A DNA stretch of 53,051 nucleotides from Oscillospiraceae bacterium (GCA_003343845.1 QAKK01000031.1:1-53051); one strand, 5' to 3'; numbered from the stretch's first letter, positions 14,777-23,269 are shown. Numbers and translations: made by a program. Notes: a model not told the origin generated them from the letters alone.

Positions 14777-15697
14777 ATGGATATGCAATGGACACAGCTC
14801 CGCGTCACGGGCGCGGTACAAGACCTCGAGACCATCAGCGCCGTCATGAGTATGGTGAACAACAGTCTGATGATCGAGGACTACAGCGACGTGACGACCG
14901 ACGGCATGTACGGCGCGCTGCTTGACGAGAGCCTTCTGAACGCCGATAAGACGCGCGCGGCGGTCTCGGTTTTCATCCCCGAGACGCAGAGCGTTGCCGA
15001 GGGCAAGGCGTTCATCGAGACGCACCTTGCGGCGGCGGGCATCCCCTACGAGATGGAGGTCGTCGGCTGCCGGGAGGAGGATTGGGCGGAGGCATGGAAG
15101 AAGTATTACCACCCGATCAAGGTCGGTAAGATCGTGATCGTCCCCGCGTGGGAGGACTACACACCCGCCCCGGGCGAGGTCACGGTCACGATGGATCCCG
15201 GTATGGCGTTCGGCACGGGTACGCATGAGACCACGCGCCTCGTCATTTCGATGCTGGAAAAGTACCTGAAGCCGGGCGACCGCATGCTTGACGTCGGTAC
15301 GGGCAGCGGCATTCTGTCCATCTGCGCATCCAAGCTCGGTGCGTCGCAGTGCGCTGCCTATGACCTTGATCCCACCGCGGTGCGTGTTGCCCGCGAGAAC
15401 ATCGAGGCGAGCGGGGCGAAGAACATCACCTGCGATGTGTCCGACCTGCTCCGTGATGCGGATCTTTCGGGCGGCAGGTATGACATCATCGCAGCGAATA
15501 TCGTCGCCGACATCATCCTGCGCATGACGCCGGAGGTGGACAAATATCTCGCGGACGGCGGCATCCTGATCGCATCGGGCATCATCTGCCCGCGCCGCGA
15601 AGAGGTAGAAGCCTGCTTCGCCGCGCACGGGTTTGAGGTGTTCGACAGCCTGGTCGAGAACGATTGGTGCGCCCTCGCAGTACGGAAAAAAGCATAA
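14777..15697 (+). CDS. prmA: Ribosomal protein L11 methyltransferase PrmA
   Basis: A 306-residue SAM-dependent methyltransferase. The N-terminal substrate-recognition domain (about 1-115) is followed by the family signature DPGMAFGTGTHETT and the SAM-binding motif DVGTGSG (172-178), then ANIVADII. It trimethylates ribosomal protein L11 (known for the family). It comes 20 bases after dnaJ, the usual place in clostridial heat-shock operons. A strong terminator follows, ending the operon. Confidence 0.95.
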   Translation: MDMQWTQLRVTGAVQDLETISAVMSMVNNSLMIEDYSDVTTDGMYGALLDESLLNADKTRAAVSVFIPETQSVAEGKAFIETHLAAAGIPYEMEVVGCREEDWAEAWKKYYHPIKVGKIVIVPAWEDYTPAPGEVTVTMDPGMAFGTGTHETTRLVISMLEKYLKPGDRMLDVGTGSGILSICASKLGASQCAAYDLDPTAVRVARENIEASGAKNITCDVSDLLRDADLSGGRYDIIAANIVADIILRMTPEVDKYLADGGILIASGIICPRREEVEACFAAHGFEVFDSLVENDWCALAVRKKA

Positions 15698-15705
15698 CGG
15701 AAAAA

Positions 15706-15733
15706 GCCGTCGGCATGCGCCGACGGCTTTTTT
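15706..15733 (+). terminator. Terminator of the hrcA-prmA operon
   Basis: GCCGTCGGC (15706-15714) and GCCGACGGC (15719-15727) form a nine-base stem followed by six T residues. An A tract precedes it. Confidence 0.92.
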
Positions 15734-15787
15734 GCGCTGGAGAAGGCGCAGGATGCAGCAATGCCGCCCGCCGTATCCGCGTCCTTC

Positions 15788-15870
15788 GGCTTCCCTTGTG
15801 GGAGAGCTGTACAAGACGCGATGCGTCTCGTACAGCTCTGGAAGGCTAAGACACGGCGGGGGCTTGCTTA
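15788..15870. repeat. Interspersed repeat module upstream of the DUF5685 operon
   Basis: GGCTTCCCTTGTGGG is followed by nested inverted repeats AGAGCTGTAC/GTACAGCTCT and GACGC/GCGTC, then GGAAGG and the CGGCGGGGGCTTGCT module. The GCGTCTCGTACAGCTCT string recurs at about 28700-28715, and the GGGGGCTTGCT module recurs near 17995 and, inverted, near 42725. Confidence 0.7.
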
Positions 15871-15922
15871 CACTCCTCCGTGAACGGGGTGTGACAACTG
15901 CCTGAAACTTTCCGCGATTCCC

Positions 15923-15951
15923 TTGATAATTCTGCGGCAATCGTGTAAAAT
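15923..15951 (+). promoter_or_regulatory. Promoter of the DUF5685/J-protein operon
   Basis: TTGATA (15923-15928) and TAAAAT (15946-15951) are spaced by 17 bases, each one base off consensus. The first start codon lies about 30 bases downstream. Confidence 0.8.
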
Positions 15952-15982
15952 AGAGGAAGACATTTCGGAGAGGGGGAAGACG

Positions 15983-16852
15983 ATGTTCGGGTATGTGCGG
16001 GCGCGGCGCGCCGATCTGCTCGTGCGCGAGGATATGCTCTATCGCGGCGTCTATTGCGGGCTTTGCCGCGCGATGGGGCGCTGCACCGGGCAGTGTTCCC
16101 GCCTCACCCTGTCTTACGACATGGTCTTCCTCTACCTTGTGCGTGCGTCGCTCGCCGGAATCAAGCCGGACGTGCAGCCCGGTTGGTGCGCGGTGCATCC
16201 GTTTCACCGCCGCCCGATCGCGCGGCGCGATGCAGAGCTGGACTATGCTGCGCGGGTCAGCGCCCTCCTGGTCTACGGCAAGATTTGCGACGACCTTGCG
16301 GACGAGCGCGGCATCCGCCGCTTCGGCAAGCGGCTGCTTGCTCCGACGGCACATCGCATGCAGAAGCGTGCGGGGCTTGACGATCTGTACGCCGAGCTGT
16401 GCGCGCGGCTCGACGAGCTCTCCGCCATCGAGGCGGAGAAGCGCGAGAGCGTGGACGCGCCTGCCGATTGCTTCGGGCGGCTGCTTGCCGCCGTGTTTGC
16501 GCACGGGCTCTCGGGCGATGCGGCGACGGTCGCATCGGCGATCGGCTACCGCACCGGGCGGTGGATCTACGCGGCGGATGCCGCCGACGATCTCGCCGAA
16601 GATGCGAAAAAAGGGAACTACAACCCGTTTTTACTGTTGTACGGCGGCATGCCGGACGACACGCAGCGCGCGCTGACGGAGAGCGCCATGCGCATTGACC
16701 TTGTTGAAATCGAAAACGCATGTGCGCTTATCCCCGAGAGCGAAACGCTCGCCGTGGTGCGCAACATTGCGGCGCGCGGCATGGCGGACGCAGCACACCG
16801 CGTCCTGTACCCCGCAGAACCGGGAGGAAAAGATGAACAAAAACCCTTATGA
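15983..16852 (+). CDS. DUF5685-like protein with two Asp-rich motifs
   Basis: A 289-residue, mostly helical protein. Its start MFGYVRARRADL and the early cysteines 25, 28, 34 and 38 (CGLCRAMGRCTGQC) fit the DUF5685 group as I recall it. Two acidic motifs stand out: DDLADE (103-108) and DAADDLAED (199-207) followed by AKKGNYNPF. Their spacing and the second motif recall the magnesium-binding motifs of squalene/phytoene synthases, which is an inference and not an assignment. The ATG at 15983 has a GGAG-type site upstream. The last 20 bases overlap the J-protein gene, so translation is probably coupled. The function is unknown. Confidence 0.75.
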   Translation: MFGYVRARRADLLVREDMLYRGVYCGLCRAMGRCTGQCSRLTLSYDMVFLYLVRASLAGIKPDVQPGWCAVHPFHRRPIARRDAELDYAARVSALLVYGKICDDLADERGIRRFGKRLLAPTAHRMQKRAGLDDLYAELCARLDELSAIEAEKRESVDAPADCFGRLLAAVFAHGLSGDAATVASAIGYRTGRWIYAADAADDLAEDAKKGNYNPFLLLYGGMPDDTQRALTESAMRIDLVEIENACALIPESETLAVVRNIAARGMADAAHRVLYPAEPGGKDEQKPL

Positions 16853-17465
16853 AGTGCTCGGCGTGCGTGAAGACGCCACCGACGAGGAGATCAAGGAGGC
16901 TTACCGCGCGCTCGCGCGGAAGTACCACCCCGACAAATACATCGACGAAGGTCTCAAAGAGATGGCGACCGAGAAGATGAAGACCATAAACGAGGCTTAC
17001 GAAGAGATCAAGAACATCCGCGCAGGCAAGAGTAGCGCCGGCGGTTCCGGCAGTGCCGGCGGCTATGGCAGCTATGGCAGTTCCGGCAGCGGCGGCAGCG
17101 GAGACTTTGCCGAGGTGCGCCGTCTGATCAACGCGGGCGCGTACATGCAGGCGGAGCGCATCCTCGACGCGATGCCCGCCGATTGCCGCGGCGCGGAGTG
17201 GCACTTCCTGCGCGGCTGCATTCTGCTGCGCCGCGGCTGGATACATGACGCGGCCAAATATTTCGACACCGCCTGCCGCATGGATCCGCAGAACGCGGAA
17301 TACCGGAATGCGCGCCTGAACATCGAGCGTATGGCGCAGCAGGGCAGCGCGGGGCGCACCACGGGCACGGTCTGCGCCGACGACGGCTGCGGCTGCTGTG
17401 CCAATCTGATGCTGGCGGATTGCTGCTGCGAGTGCATGGGCGGCGATCTGATCCCCTGCTGTTAG
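16833..17465 (+). CDS. J-domain protein with TPR-like region and Cys-rich tail
   Basis: A 210-residue type III J-protein. The J domain (about 4-62) has HPD at 32-34, so it should stimulate an Hsp70. A Gly/Ser linker (about 66-92) leads to a helical region (about 95-168) resembling tetratricopeptide repeats, a protein-binding fold. The last 30 residues hold ten cysteines, including CGCC, CCCEC and a terminal CC. It overlaps the DUF5685-like gene by 20 bases, with GGAGG lying inside that gene's end. The tail could bind metal or carry lipid or disulfides. The client is not known. Confidence 0.8.
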   Translation: MNKNPYEVLGVREDATDEEIKEAYRALARKYHPDKYIDEGLKEMATEKMKTINEAYEEIKNIRAGKSSAGGSGSAGGYGSYGSSGSGGSGDFAEVRRLINAGAYMQAERILDAMPADCRGAEWHFLRGCILLRRGWIHDAAKYFDTACRMDPQNAEYRNARLNIERMAQQGSAGRTTGTVCADDGCGCCANLMLADCCCECMGGDLIPCC

Positions 17466-17466
17466 A

Positions 17467-17979
17467 ATGAAGACGAATCGGACGAAAAAGATCGCGTTTT
17501 CCGCGATCGTCACCGCGCTTGCGGTGGTCTTTCTCTATGTCGGCGCGCTGTTCGACGTGCTCGATCTGTCGGCGGCGGCGCTCGCGTCGATCTGCGTTTT
17601 GTGGATCATGGTGGAGTTCGGCGCCCGGTGGGCGCTGGCGGTCTATGCCGGGGCGTCGATCCTGGCGCTTCTTCTGCTGCCTGCCAAGCTCCCTGCCGTG
17701 CTGTTTGTCGGGCTGTTCGGCTATTATCCGCCGCTCAAGGCGTTCTATGAGCGAAAGCTGCATGGCATTCTGCAATGGGTTGCCAAGCTGCTCACGCTGA
17801 ATGCCGCCGTCTTTGTGATGATCCTCGTCGTGCGCTATGTTGCCGCCGAGGCGCTCTGGTTTGAGGTGCTGCTGCTTGTCACCTGCAACATCGTGTTTGT
17901 CATCTATGACATTGCGCTCACTCGCCTGATGCGTGCCTATGTGCTCGTCTGGCGCAAACGCCTGCGGATCAAGTTCTGA
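17467..17979 (+). CDS. Predicted polytopic membrane protein
   Basis: A 170-residue hydrophobic protein with about five TM segments (near 8-28, 33-50, 55-90 as two segments, 95-120 and 128-150), basic at both ends. A tract ending in KLPAVLFVGLFGYYPPLK lies between segments. It starts one base after the J-protein stop, so it is the third gene of a tightly packed operon. It may be distantly like small-molecule uptake (S-component type) proteins, but I do not recognise a family. Confidence 0.7.
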   Translation: MKTNRTKKIAFSAIVTALAVVFLYVGALFDVLDLSAAALASICVLWIMVEFGARWALAVYAGASILALLLLPAKLPAVLFVGLFGYYPPLKAFYERKLHGILQWVAKLLTLNAAVFVMILVVRYVAAEALWFEVLLLVTCNIVFVIYDIALTRLMRAYVLVWRKRLRIKF

Positions 17980-17984
17980 AGCGG

Positions 17985-18173
17985 GGCGGGCGGGGGCTTG
18001 CTCCCGCCGCAATCAAGCCTTCCCCTTTGGGAGAGAGGTGTACGAGATGCATCGGCGTCTCGCGGAGTTGACGGATGAGGGATTGCAGGCAGTCGGCACA
18101 GCATGGTGCGATATTTTGCTTGCATCAGTCCCGCATCAGTCGCTAACGCGACAGCTTCCCCCAAGGGAAGCCT
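17985..18173. repeat. Interspersed repeat copy A (long form)
   Basis: This copy begins with a GGCGGGGGCTTGCTCCCGCC hairpin, then AAGCCTTCCCCTTTGGG (from 18015), a middle with TGACGGATGAGGGATT, the core GGCACAGCATGGTGCGAT (18095-18112), TTTTGCTT, TCCCGCATCAG, and the inverted end CCCAAGGGAAGCCT (to 18173). The ends pair with each other, so the unit looks like a small inverted-repeat element. The same core occurs near 24218 and 28601. No coding sequence is present. Confidence 0.8.
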
Positions 18174-18240
18174 GATTTTGATTGCATTGATTCATACAAA
18201 GAAGGATGCGCCGTCGCCTGCCTCCATTTTTACACACAAA

Positions 18241-18270
18241 AAAGGCTTTCCCGCATGGGAAAGCCTTTTT
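18241..18270 (-). terminator. Terminator of cysE-cysS
   Basis: AAAGGCTTTCCC (18241-18252) and GGGAAAGCCTTT (18257-18268) form a perfect stem with A/T tracts on both sides, just after the cysS stop at 18279. It may work in both directions. Confidence 0.9.
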
Positions 18271-18278
18271 TATCGCTT

Positions 18279-19685
18279 TTACTTCTGTTCGATCTTGTAC
18301 TTCGTGCCTTGTGCGGTGTCTTCGAGGACGACGCCGCGGGAAAGCAGCTCGGCACGGATGGCGTCTGCCTTGGCGTAGTCCTTCGCTTTCTTGGCGGCGG
18401 TACGTTCCGCGATCTTTGCCTCGATCTCGGCGATGAATTCGCCGTTTTCGTTGGCTTCCTTCACAAAGCCAAGCAGACCGGTCAGCTCGTCGAAGATCGC
18501 CTTTGCTGCGCGCACGGTCTTCTCGGACGCGCCGCCCTTGACCAAGAGGTTCAGCTCACGCACGATGTCATAGACCGATGCAATGGCGCTGCCGGTGTTG
18601 AGGTCGTCGTCCATCGCCTCGATGAATGCCGCCTTGGAGGCTTCAATGCGCGAAAGCGCCTCTTCCTCGCCGTCGGCATGCGCCTCGGGCTGCACGTTCT
18701 TGAGGTAGAACTCCACATCCGCTGCGCAGTTGAAGATGCGCTCCAGCGCTGCCGCCGACTGCTCGATGATCTCCTTGGAGAAGTTGATCGGGCTGCGGTA
18801 ATGCGCGCTCAGGATGAAGTGGCGGATGGGCAGATAACCGTACTGCTCGGCGATCTCGCGCACCGTGAAGAAGTTGCCGAGCGACTTCGACATCTTCTTG
18901 TTGTCAATGTTGATGTAGCCGTTGTGCAGCCAGTAGTGCGCGAAGGGCACGCCGTTGCAGCACTCGGACTGTGCGATCTCGTTCTCGTGGTGGGGGAAGG
19001 TGAGGTCCTGCCCGCCGCAGTGGATGTCGATCGTCTTGCCGAGGTAGCGCAGGTTCATCGCGGAGCACTCGATGTGCCAGCCGGGGCGACCCTTGCCCCA
19101 CGGGCTGTCCCAGGACGGCTCGCCCGGCTTTGCGCCCTTCCAGAGCGCGAAGTCCAGCGGATCTTCCTTCTGCGAGGACACGTCGATGCGCGCGCCCGCC
19201 TCGAGGTCTTCGATCGGCATGTGCGAGAGCTTGCCGTATTCCTTGAACTTTGTCGTGCGGAAGTAGACGTCGCCATCCACGGCGTAGGCATAGCCCTTGT
19301 CCACCAGCGTCTTGACGATGCAGAGGATGGTGTCGATGTTGTCGGTTGCCAGCGGGTGCACGTCCGCAGGGCGGACGCCGAGCCCCTTGGCATCGATGAA
19401 ATATTCGTCGATGTAGCGCTTGGCGATGACGTCATAGGTCACGCCCTCCTCGTTTGCGCGGCGGATGACCTTGTCGTCGATGTCGGTGAAGTTCTGCACG
19501 AAGGTCACGTCATAGCCGCGGTATTCGAGATAGCGGCGGAGCATGTCAAAGACGACAAAGCAGCGCGCGTTGCCGACGTGAAAATAGTTGTAGACGGTCG
19601 GTCCGCAGGCGTACATCTTGACCTTGCCGGGCTCGATCGGGACAAATTCTTCTTTTTTGCGGGTAAGCGTGTTGTAAAATTGCAT
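18279..19685 (-). CDS. cysS: Cysteinyl-tRNA synthetase
   Basis: A 468-residue class I synthetase charging tRNA-Cys. The zinc and active-site start is MYACGPTVYNYFHVGNAR (C27; HVGN at 36-39). The central motif GWHIECSAMNL and later GGQDLTFPHHENE carry further zinc ligands, and KMSKS is present. The C-terminal helical tRNA-binding part is complete. The ATG at 19685 has AAAGGA upstream and gives the family's usual length. The gene follows cysE by 13 bases, linking cysteine synthesis with its use. Confidence 0.97.
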   Translation of the reverse strand: MQFYNTLTRKKEEFVPIEPGKVKMYACGPTVYNYFHVGNARCFVVFDMLRRYLEYRGYDVTFVQNFTDIDDKVIRRANEEGVTYDVIAKRYIDEYFIDAKGLGVRPADVHPLATDNIDTILCIVKTLVDKGYAYAVDGDVYFRTTKFKEYGKLSHMPIEDLEAGARIDVSSQKEDPLDFALWKGAKPGEPSWDSPWGKGRPGWHIECSAMNLRYLGKTIDIHCGGQDLTFPHHENEIAQSECCNGVPFAHYWLHNGYINIDNKKMSKSLGNFFTVREIAEQYGYLPIRHFILSAHYRSPINFSKEIIEQSAAALERIFNCAADVEFYLKNVQPEAHADGEEEALSRIEASKAAFIEAMDDDLNTGSAIASVYDIVRELNLLVKGGASEKTVRAAKAIFDELTGLLGFVKEANENGEFIAEIEAKIAERTAAKKAKDYAKADAIRAELLSRGVVLEDTAQGTKYKIEQK

Positions 19686-19698
19686 GGCTGCGATCCTT

Positions 19699-20490
19699 TC
19701 AGGCATCGGCGGACGGGGTCTCGCCTTCTGCCTTTGTTTGTTCTTCGGTGCCTTTGGCGGCGGCTTCGTTTGCCGCTCCGGCGTTCTCATACTGACGGAG
19801 CTTTTTCTCCAGCGCGTGGAGCCGGTGCTCAACGCGGCAGAATTCCTGCGCCACAGGGTCGGGGATATGGACGTGGTCGAGTTCGTCGGTGACCTTTTTG
19901 CCCGCGATGCGCACCACGCGCGCGGGCACGCCGACGGCGGTCGCGTCGCTCGGCACTTCCTCCAGCACAACGGCGTTGGAGGCGATTTTTGCACGGTCGC
20001 CGACCTTGAACGGACCGAGCACCTTGGCGCCCGAGCCGACCATCACGCCGTTGCCCAGCGTGGGATGGCGCTTGCCGGTATGCTTGCCGGTGCCGCCGAG
20101 CGTCACGCCCTGGTAGAGCGTGCAGTCGTCGCCGATTTCGGCGGTCTCGCCGATGACGACGCCGCTGCCGTGGTCGATCACAAGACCTTTGCCGATTTTG
20201 GCGCCGGGGTGGATCTCGATGCCGGTGAGAAACTTTGCGCCCTGGCTGACGGCGCGCGCACTGACCTTGTGCCCGTGCGTATAGAGCGCATGGGCGGCGC
20301 GGTGCAGCAGCACGGCGTGCAGTCCCGAGTAGAGCAGGAGCACCTCAAGGTCGCTCGATGCGGCGGGGTCGCGGTCACGGAAGGCGGCAACGTCGTATTT
20401 CACCGATTTCACCGCACGTTTCACCGCGCGTTTCGCCCGCCCGAGGTCGGGCAGCGCGAGGTCTATGTTCAGTTCAAATTTATCCTTCAT
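19699..20490 (-). CDS. cysE: Serine O-acetyltransferase
   Basis: A 263-residue enzyme making O-acetylserine from serine and acetyl-CoA, the first step of cysteine synthesis. The short clostridial/Bacillus type is evident: a helical N-terminus, then left-handed parallel beta-helix hexapeptides (IEIHPGAKIGKGLVIDHG, VTLGGTGKHTGKRHPTLGNGV, VGVPARVV). Catalytic His and Asp lie in the DHG and neighbouring turns. The last 60 residues are a charged, Ala/Glu-rich extension that is longer than usual. It has its own promoter and is co-transcribed with cysS. Confidence 0.95.
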   Translation of the reverse strand: MKDKFELNIDLALPDLGRAKRAVKRAVKSVKYDVAAFRDRDPAASSDLEVLLLYSGLHAVLLHRAAHALYTHGHKVSARAVSQGAKFLTGIEIHPGAKIGKGLVIDHGSGVVIGETAEIGDDCTLYQGVTLGGTGKHTGKRHPTLGNGVMVGSGAKVLGPFKVGDRAKIASNAVVLEEVPSDATAVGVPARVVRIAGKKVTDELDHVHIPDPVAQEFCRVEHRLHALEKKLRQYENAGAANEAAAKGTEEQTKAEGETPSADA

Positions 20491-20522
20491 GGGTGTCCCT
20501 CCGGGAGACGTTATACGTTATG

Positions 20523-20551
20523 ATTATACGCGTTATAGGCAGACTTGTAAA
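20523..20551 (-). promoter_or_regulatory. Promoter of cysE-cysS
   Basis: On the minus strand, TTTACA (20551-20546) and TATAAT (20528-20523) are spaced by 17 bases. No T-box or S-box leader is visible before cysE. Confidence 0.75.
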
Positions 20552-20559
20552 GAGTTTTG

Positions 20560-21507
20560 TTAAAAGCGCCCGTTCTTTTTCCATTCTTTTTTGTCTTTGA
20601 GAATGCGGTACAGCTCCACATAGCTGTCGTGGCGGGAACGCTCGATCTCCCCGCGCCTGACGGCTTCGCACACGGCGCAGCCGTCCTCGCAGAGATGCGT
20701 ACATTTGGTATAGCGACATCGCCCGAGCCAGGGCGCAAAATCCGGAAATGCGTCGGCGAGGTCGCCGACCTTCATGAAGTCAAACCGCATGAAATCCAGC
20801 ATGCTGAAACCGGGGGTATCGGCGACGAGTCCGCCGTCCGCTTCAAAAAGCTCGACATGGCGGGTGGTGTGCCTGCCGCGCTCGATCTTTTCGCTGATGC
20901 TGCCGGTTGTAAGCGCGAGGGTGGGGAACAGTAGATTGAGCAGCGTGGATTTGCCGATGCCGGAGGCGCCGGCAAATGCGGCGGTCTTGCCGGGGAGATT
21001 TGCCGTGAGAAAGGCGCGCAGCGCCCCGACTTCCTCCGGGTCGATACTCACGTCCGCGCCGCCCGCGTCCTCGCCGAGCCCGCGCAGCGTAAACGCGGGA
21101 AACCCGCTCTTCCGGTACAGCGCGGCGATGCGCGCGCCGCCGTCGGGGTCGAGGTCGCACTTGGTGATGACGAAGACCGGCAGGATGCCGCCGTGCACGC
21201 AGATGGCGCTGAGCTTGTCCAGCGTGGAAAGCACAGGCGCGGGCTTTGCCGCGGCGGCGGTGATGAACAAAATGTCGAGGTTTGCCATCGGCGGGCGGAT
21301 GAGCAGGTTCTTCCGCTGCCCGATGGATTCGATATAGGCGTCGCCGTTTTCCTCGATGCGCAGCGTCACGTCGTCGCCCACCTCGGGCGATATCTGCTCG
21401 TGGCGGAACGCGCCGCGCGCCCGCGCGGTAATGCGCACGCCGTCCGCGCAGAGGACGGTGTATTTGCCGCCGACGCCCTTGACGATCTTTCCGTTTTGTT
21501 TATCCAT
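20560..21507 (-). CDS. rsgA: Small ribosomal subunit biogenesis GTPase RsgA
   Basis: A 315-residue circularly permuted GTPase acting late in 30S assembly. An OB fold (about 1-75) is followed by G4 (TKCD, 115-118), G1 (GASGIGKST, 180-188) and G3 (DTPG, near 228), the permuted order typical of RsgA. A C-terminal zinc site (CRYTKCTHLCEDGC) is intact. The ATG at 21507 comes one base after the prkC stop. It is the last gene of the long yicC operon here. In many Firmicutes rpe and thiN follow, but not in this window. Confidence 0.96.
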   Translation of the reverse strand: MDKQNGKIVKGVGGKYTVLCADGVRITARARGAFRHEQISPEVGDDVTLRIEENGDAYIESIGQRKNLLIRPPMANLDILFITAAAAKPAPVLSTLDKLSAICVHGGILPVFVITKCDLDPDGGARIAALYRKSGFPAFTLRGLGEDAGGADVSIDPEEVGALRAFLTANLPGKTAAFAGASGIGKSTLLNLLFPTLALTTGSISEKIERGRHTTRHVELFEADGGLVADTPGFSMLDFMRFDFMKVGDLADAFPDFAPWLGRCRYTKCTHLCEDGCAVCEAVRRGEIERSRHDSYVELYRILKDKKEWKKNGRF

Positions 21508-21508
21508 A

Positions 21509-23269
21509 TCAGTGGAAGCGACCCGAGAGCCAGTCGTCAAAGTCGGTGGTGGTCTGTGCCGGTTCGGTCGATTCGGTCGGCTCGGTTGTCGCGGCGGTTA
21601 CCGGCGCGGTCACGGCAGGTTCTGGACCCTTGGAAATGATAAAGTTGATCTTTGCCATGCCTTTCGGGACGGTCGTGCCCATGCTGAGGCTCTGCTCCAC
21701 GATGATGCCGTAGTCGGCATATTCGTCATAGCGGTAGCTGATCGTGCCGAGGCGCAGATCGCTCTTGACGAGGAGCTCATAGGCGTCCACCGAGGTCGTG
21801 CCGACGAAGTTCGGCACCACGGTAGTCTCGATCTTCTCGCCCTTGCTGACGAGCAGGACGATCGTTGCGCCTGCCGAAACCTTTTCGCCCGCCGCGGGCG
21901 AGGTCGAAATGACGCAGCCGTCCGGCACAACGTCGCTGTAATCTTCGCTGACCGTCACGGTGAAGCCCTTGCCGCGCAGGTCGATCTGCGCCTGCCGCTT
22001 GTCGTAGTAGGCGTAGTCGTCCATGTACAGCTCCTCTTCGCCGCGGCTGACCGTCAGCGCAAGGTCTGCAAACTTTTGTCCCTTGATGCCCTTGCGGGAT
22101 TCGCCCGCCTTCGGCGTCTGGGCAATGACCATGCCGCTCTCGGTGTCGGCAGAGTAGGTGTAGTTCACACGGACGCGGTAGTTCGACTTTTCGAGTTCCT
22201 TTTGCAGTGCGTCGTCATAGGCACGGCCGACAAACTGCTCCACTTCGATGGTGACCGTGTTGTTGGCGGTGTCGCTGAAGAAGATGTCGTGCACCACGGT
22301 GAACGCGCTGATCAGTGCGACCAGGAGAAATGCCGACGCCACGCCCATAATGATGGGGAGCATTGAGCCCTTTTTCGACTGCCTGCCTTCGTGCTTCTTC
22401 GAGGGGGTTTTCTGCTTGAACACGACGCCCGGATTCTCGCGCACCCGCTTTAAGAGGTCGATCATCTGCGTCGCGGTCTGAAAACGCTTGTCCTTGTCTT
22501 TTTCCATCGCAAAGAGGATGATCTGCTCCAGCCCCTCCGGGATGTTCGGGTTCAGCTCATGCGGGGGCTTCGGCTCCTCGCTGATCTGCTTTAAGGCGAT
22601 GCTGACCGGATTCTCGCCGTCAAACGGCAGCTTGCCGGTGATCATCTCGTACATCATTACGCCGACCGAATAGAGGTCAGCGCGGCGGTCGATGCCCTTT
22701 TCACCCGCCGCCTGCTCGGGGCTGATGTAGTAGACCGTGCCGATCGCCTTGTCGGTGGCGGTGAGGGTCTTGGCATCCGGCAGCTTCGCAATGCCGAAGT
22801 CGGTTACCTTGATCTGCCCGCTGCGGAGCAGCATGATGTTCTGCGGCTTGATGTCGCGGTGGACAACGCCGCCGAGATGCGCGTGCTCCAGCGCGCGCAG
22901 GATCTGGATGGAATACGCGATGGTCTCCTTGACGGAGAGAGCGCCCTTGCGCTGCATGTATGCCTTGAGCGTGATGCCGTCGATGTATTCCATGACGATA
23001 TATTTGTATTCGCCCTTGACCGAAACATCAACGATCTTGACGATGTTGGGGTGCGAGAGCATGAGAACGGCTTTGGATTCGTTGATGAAGCGCTGCACCG
23101 ACACCTCGTCCGCCGCAAACTCCTCCTTGAGGATCTTGACGGCGACGGTGGTCTTTTTGAGTAGGTCATCCGCCTCGAAAACCATTGCCATGCCGCCAAT
23201 GCCGACCAGGCGTTTCAGGCGATAGCGGTTGTCGAGGACAAGCCCGATATAATTCTGATATGCGTCCAT
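21509..23269 (-). CDS. prkC: Serine/threonine protein kinase PrkC with PASTA domains
   Basis: A 586-residue membrane kinase that senses wall fragments. The Hanks-type kinase domain (about 12-280) has a Gly-rich loop, K45 (VAVKIL), HRDIKPQN with D139, and DFG at 157-159. One TM helix lies at about 303-325. Three extracellular PASTA domains follow (about 338-405, 410-480, 485-550), then a Thr/Pro-rich tail. PASTA domains are known to bind peptidoglycan or lipid II. I start at the ATG at 23269, although its ribosome site is weak. It follows the PP2C phosphatase gene, its usual partner. Confidence 0.96.
   Translation of the reverse strand: MDAYQNYIGLVLDNRYRLKRLVGIGGMAMVFEADDLLKKTTVAVKILKEEFAADEVSVQRFINESKAVLMLSHPNIVKIVDVSVKGEYKYIVMEYIDGITLKAYMQRKGALSVKETIAYSIQILRALEHAHLGGVVHRDIKPQNIMLLRSGQIKVTDFGIAKLPDAKTLTATDKAIGTVYYISPEQAAGEKGIDRRADLYSVGVMMYEMITGKLPFDGENPVSIALKQISEEPKPPHELNPNIPEGLEQIILFAMEKDKDKRFQTATQMIDLLKRVRENPGVVFKQKTPSKKHEGRQSKKGSMLPIIMGVASAFLLVALISAFTVVHDIFFSDTANNTVTIEVEQFVGRAYDDALQKELEKSNYRVRVNYTYSADTESGMVIAQTPKAGESRKGIKGQKFADLALTVSRGEEELYMDDYAYYDKRQAQIDLRGKGFTVTVSEDYSDVVPDGCVISTSPAAGEKVSAGATIVLLVSKGEKIETTVVPNFVGTTSVDAYELLVKSDLRLGTISYRYDEYADYGIIVEQSLSMGTTVPKGMAKINFIISKGPEPAVTAPVTAATTEPTESTEPAQTTTDFDDWLSGRFH

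Noticed and set aside
20490..20560. T-box or S-box leader before cysE
   Set aside because: The gap is too short and holds a plain promoter without T-box or S-box motifs.
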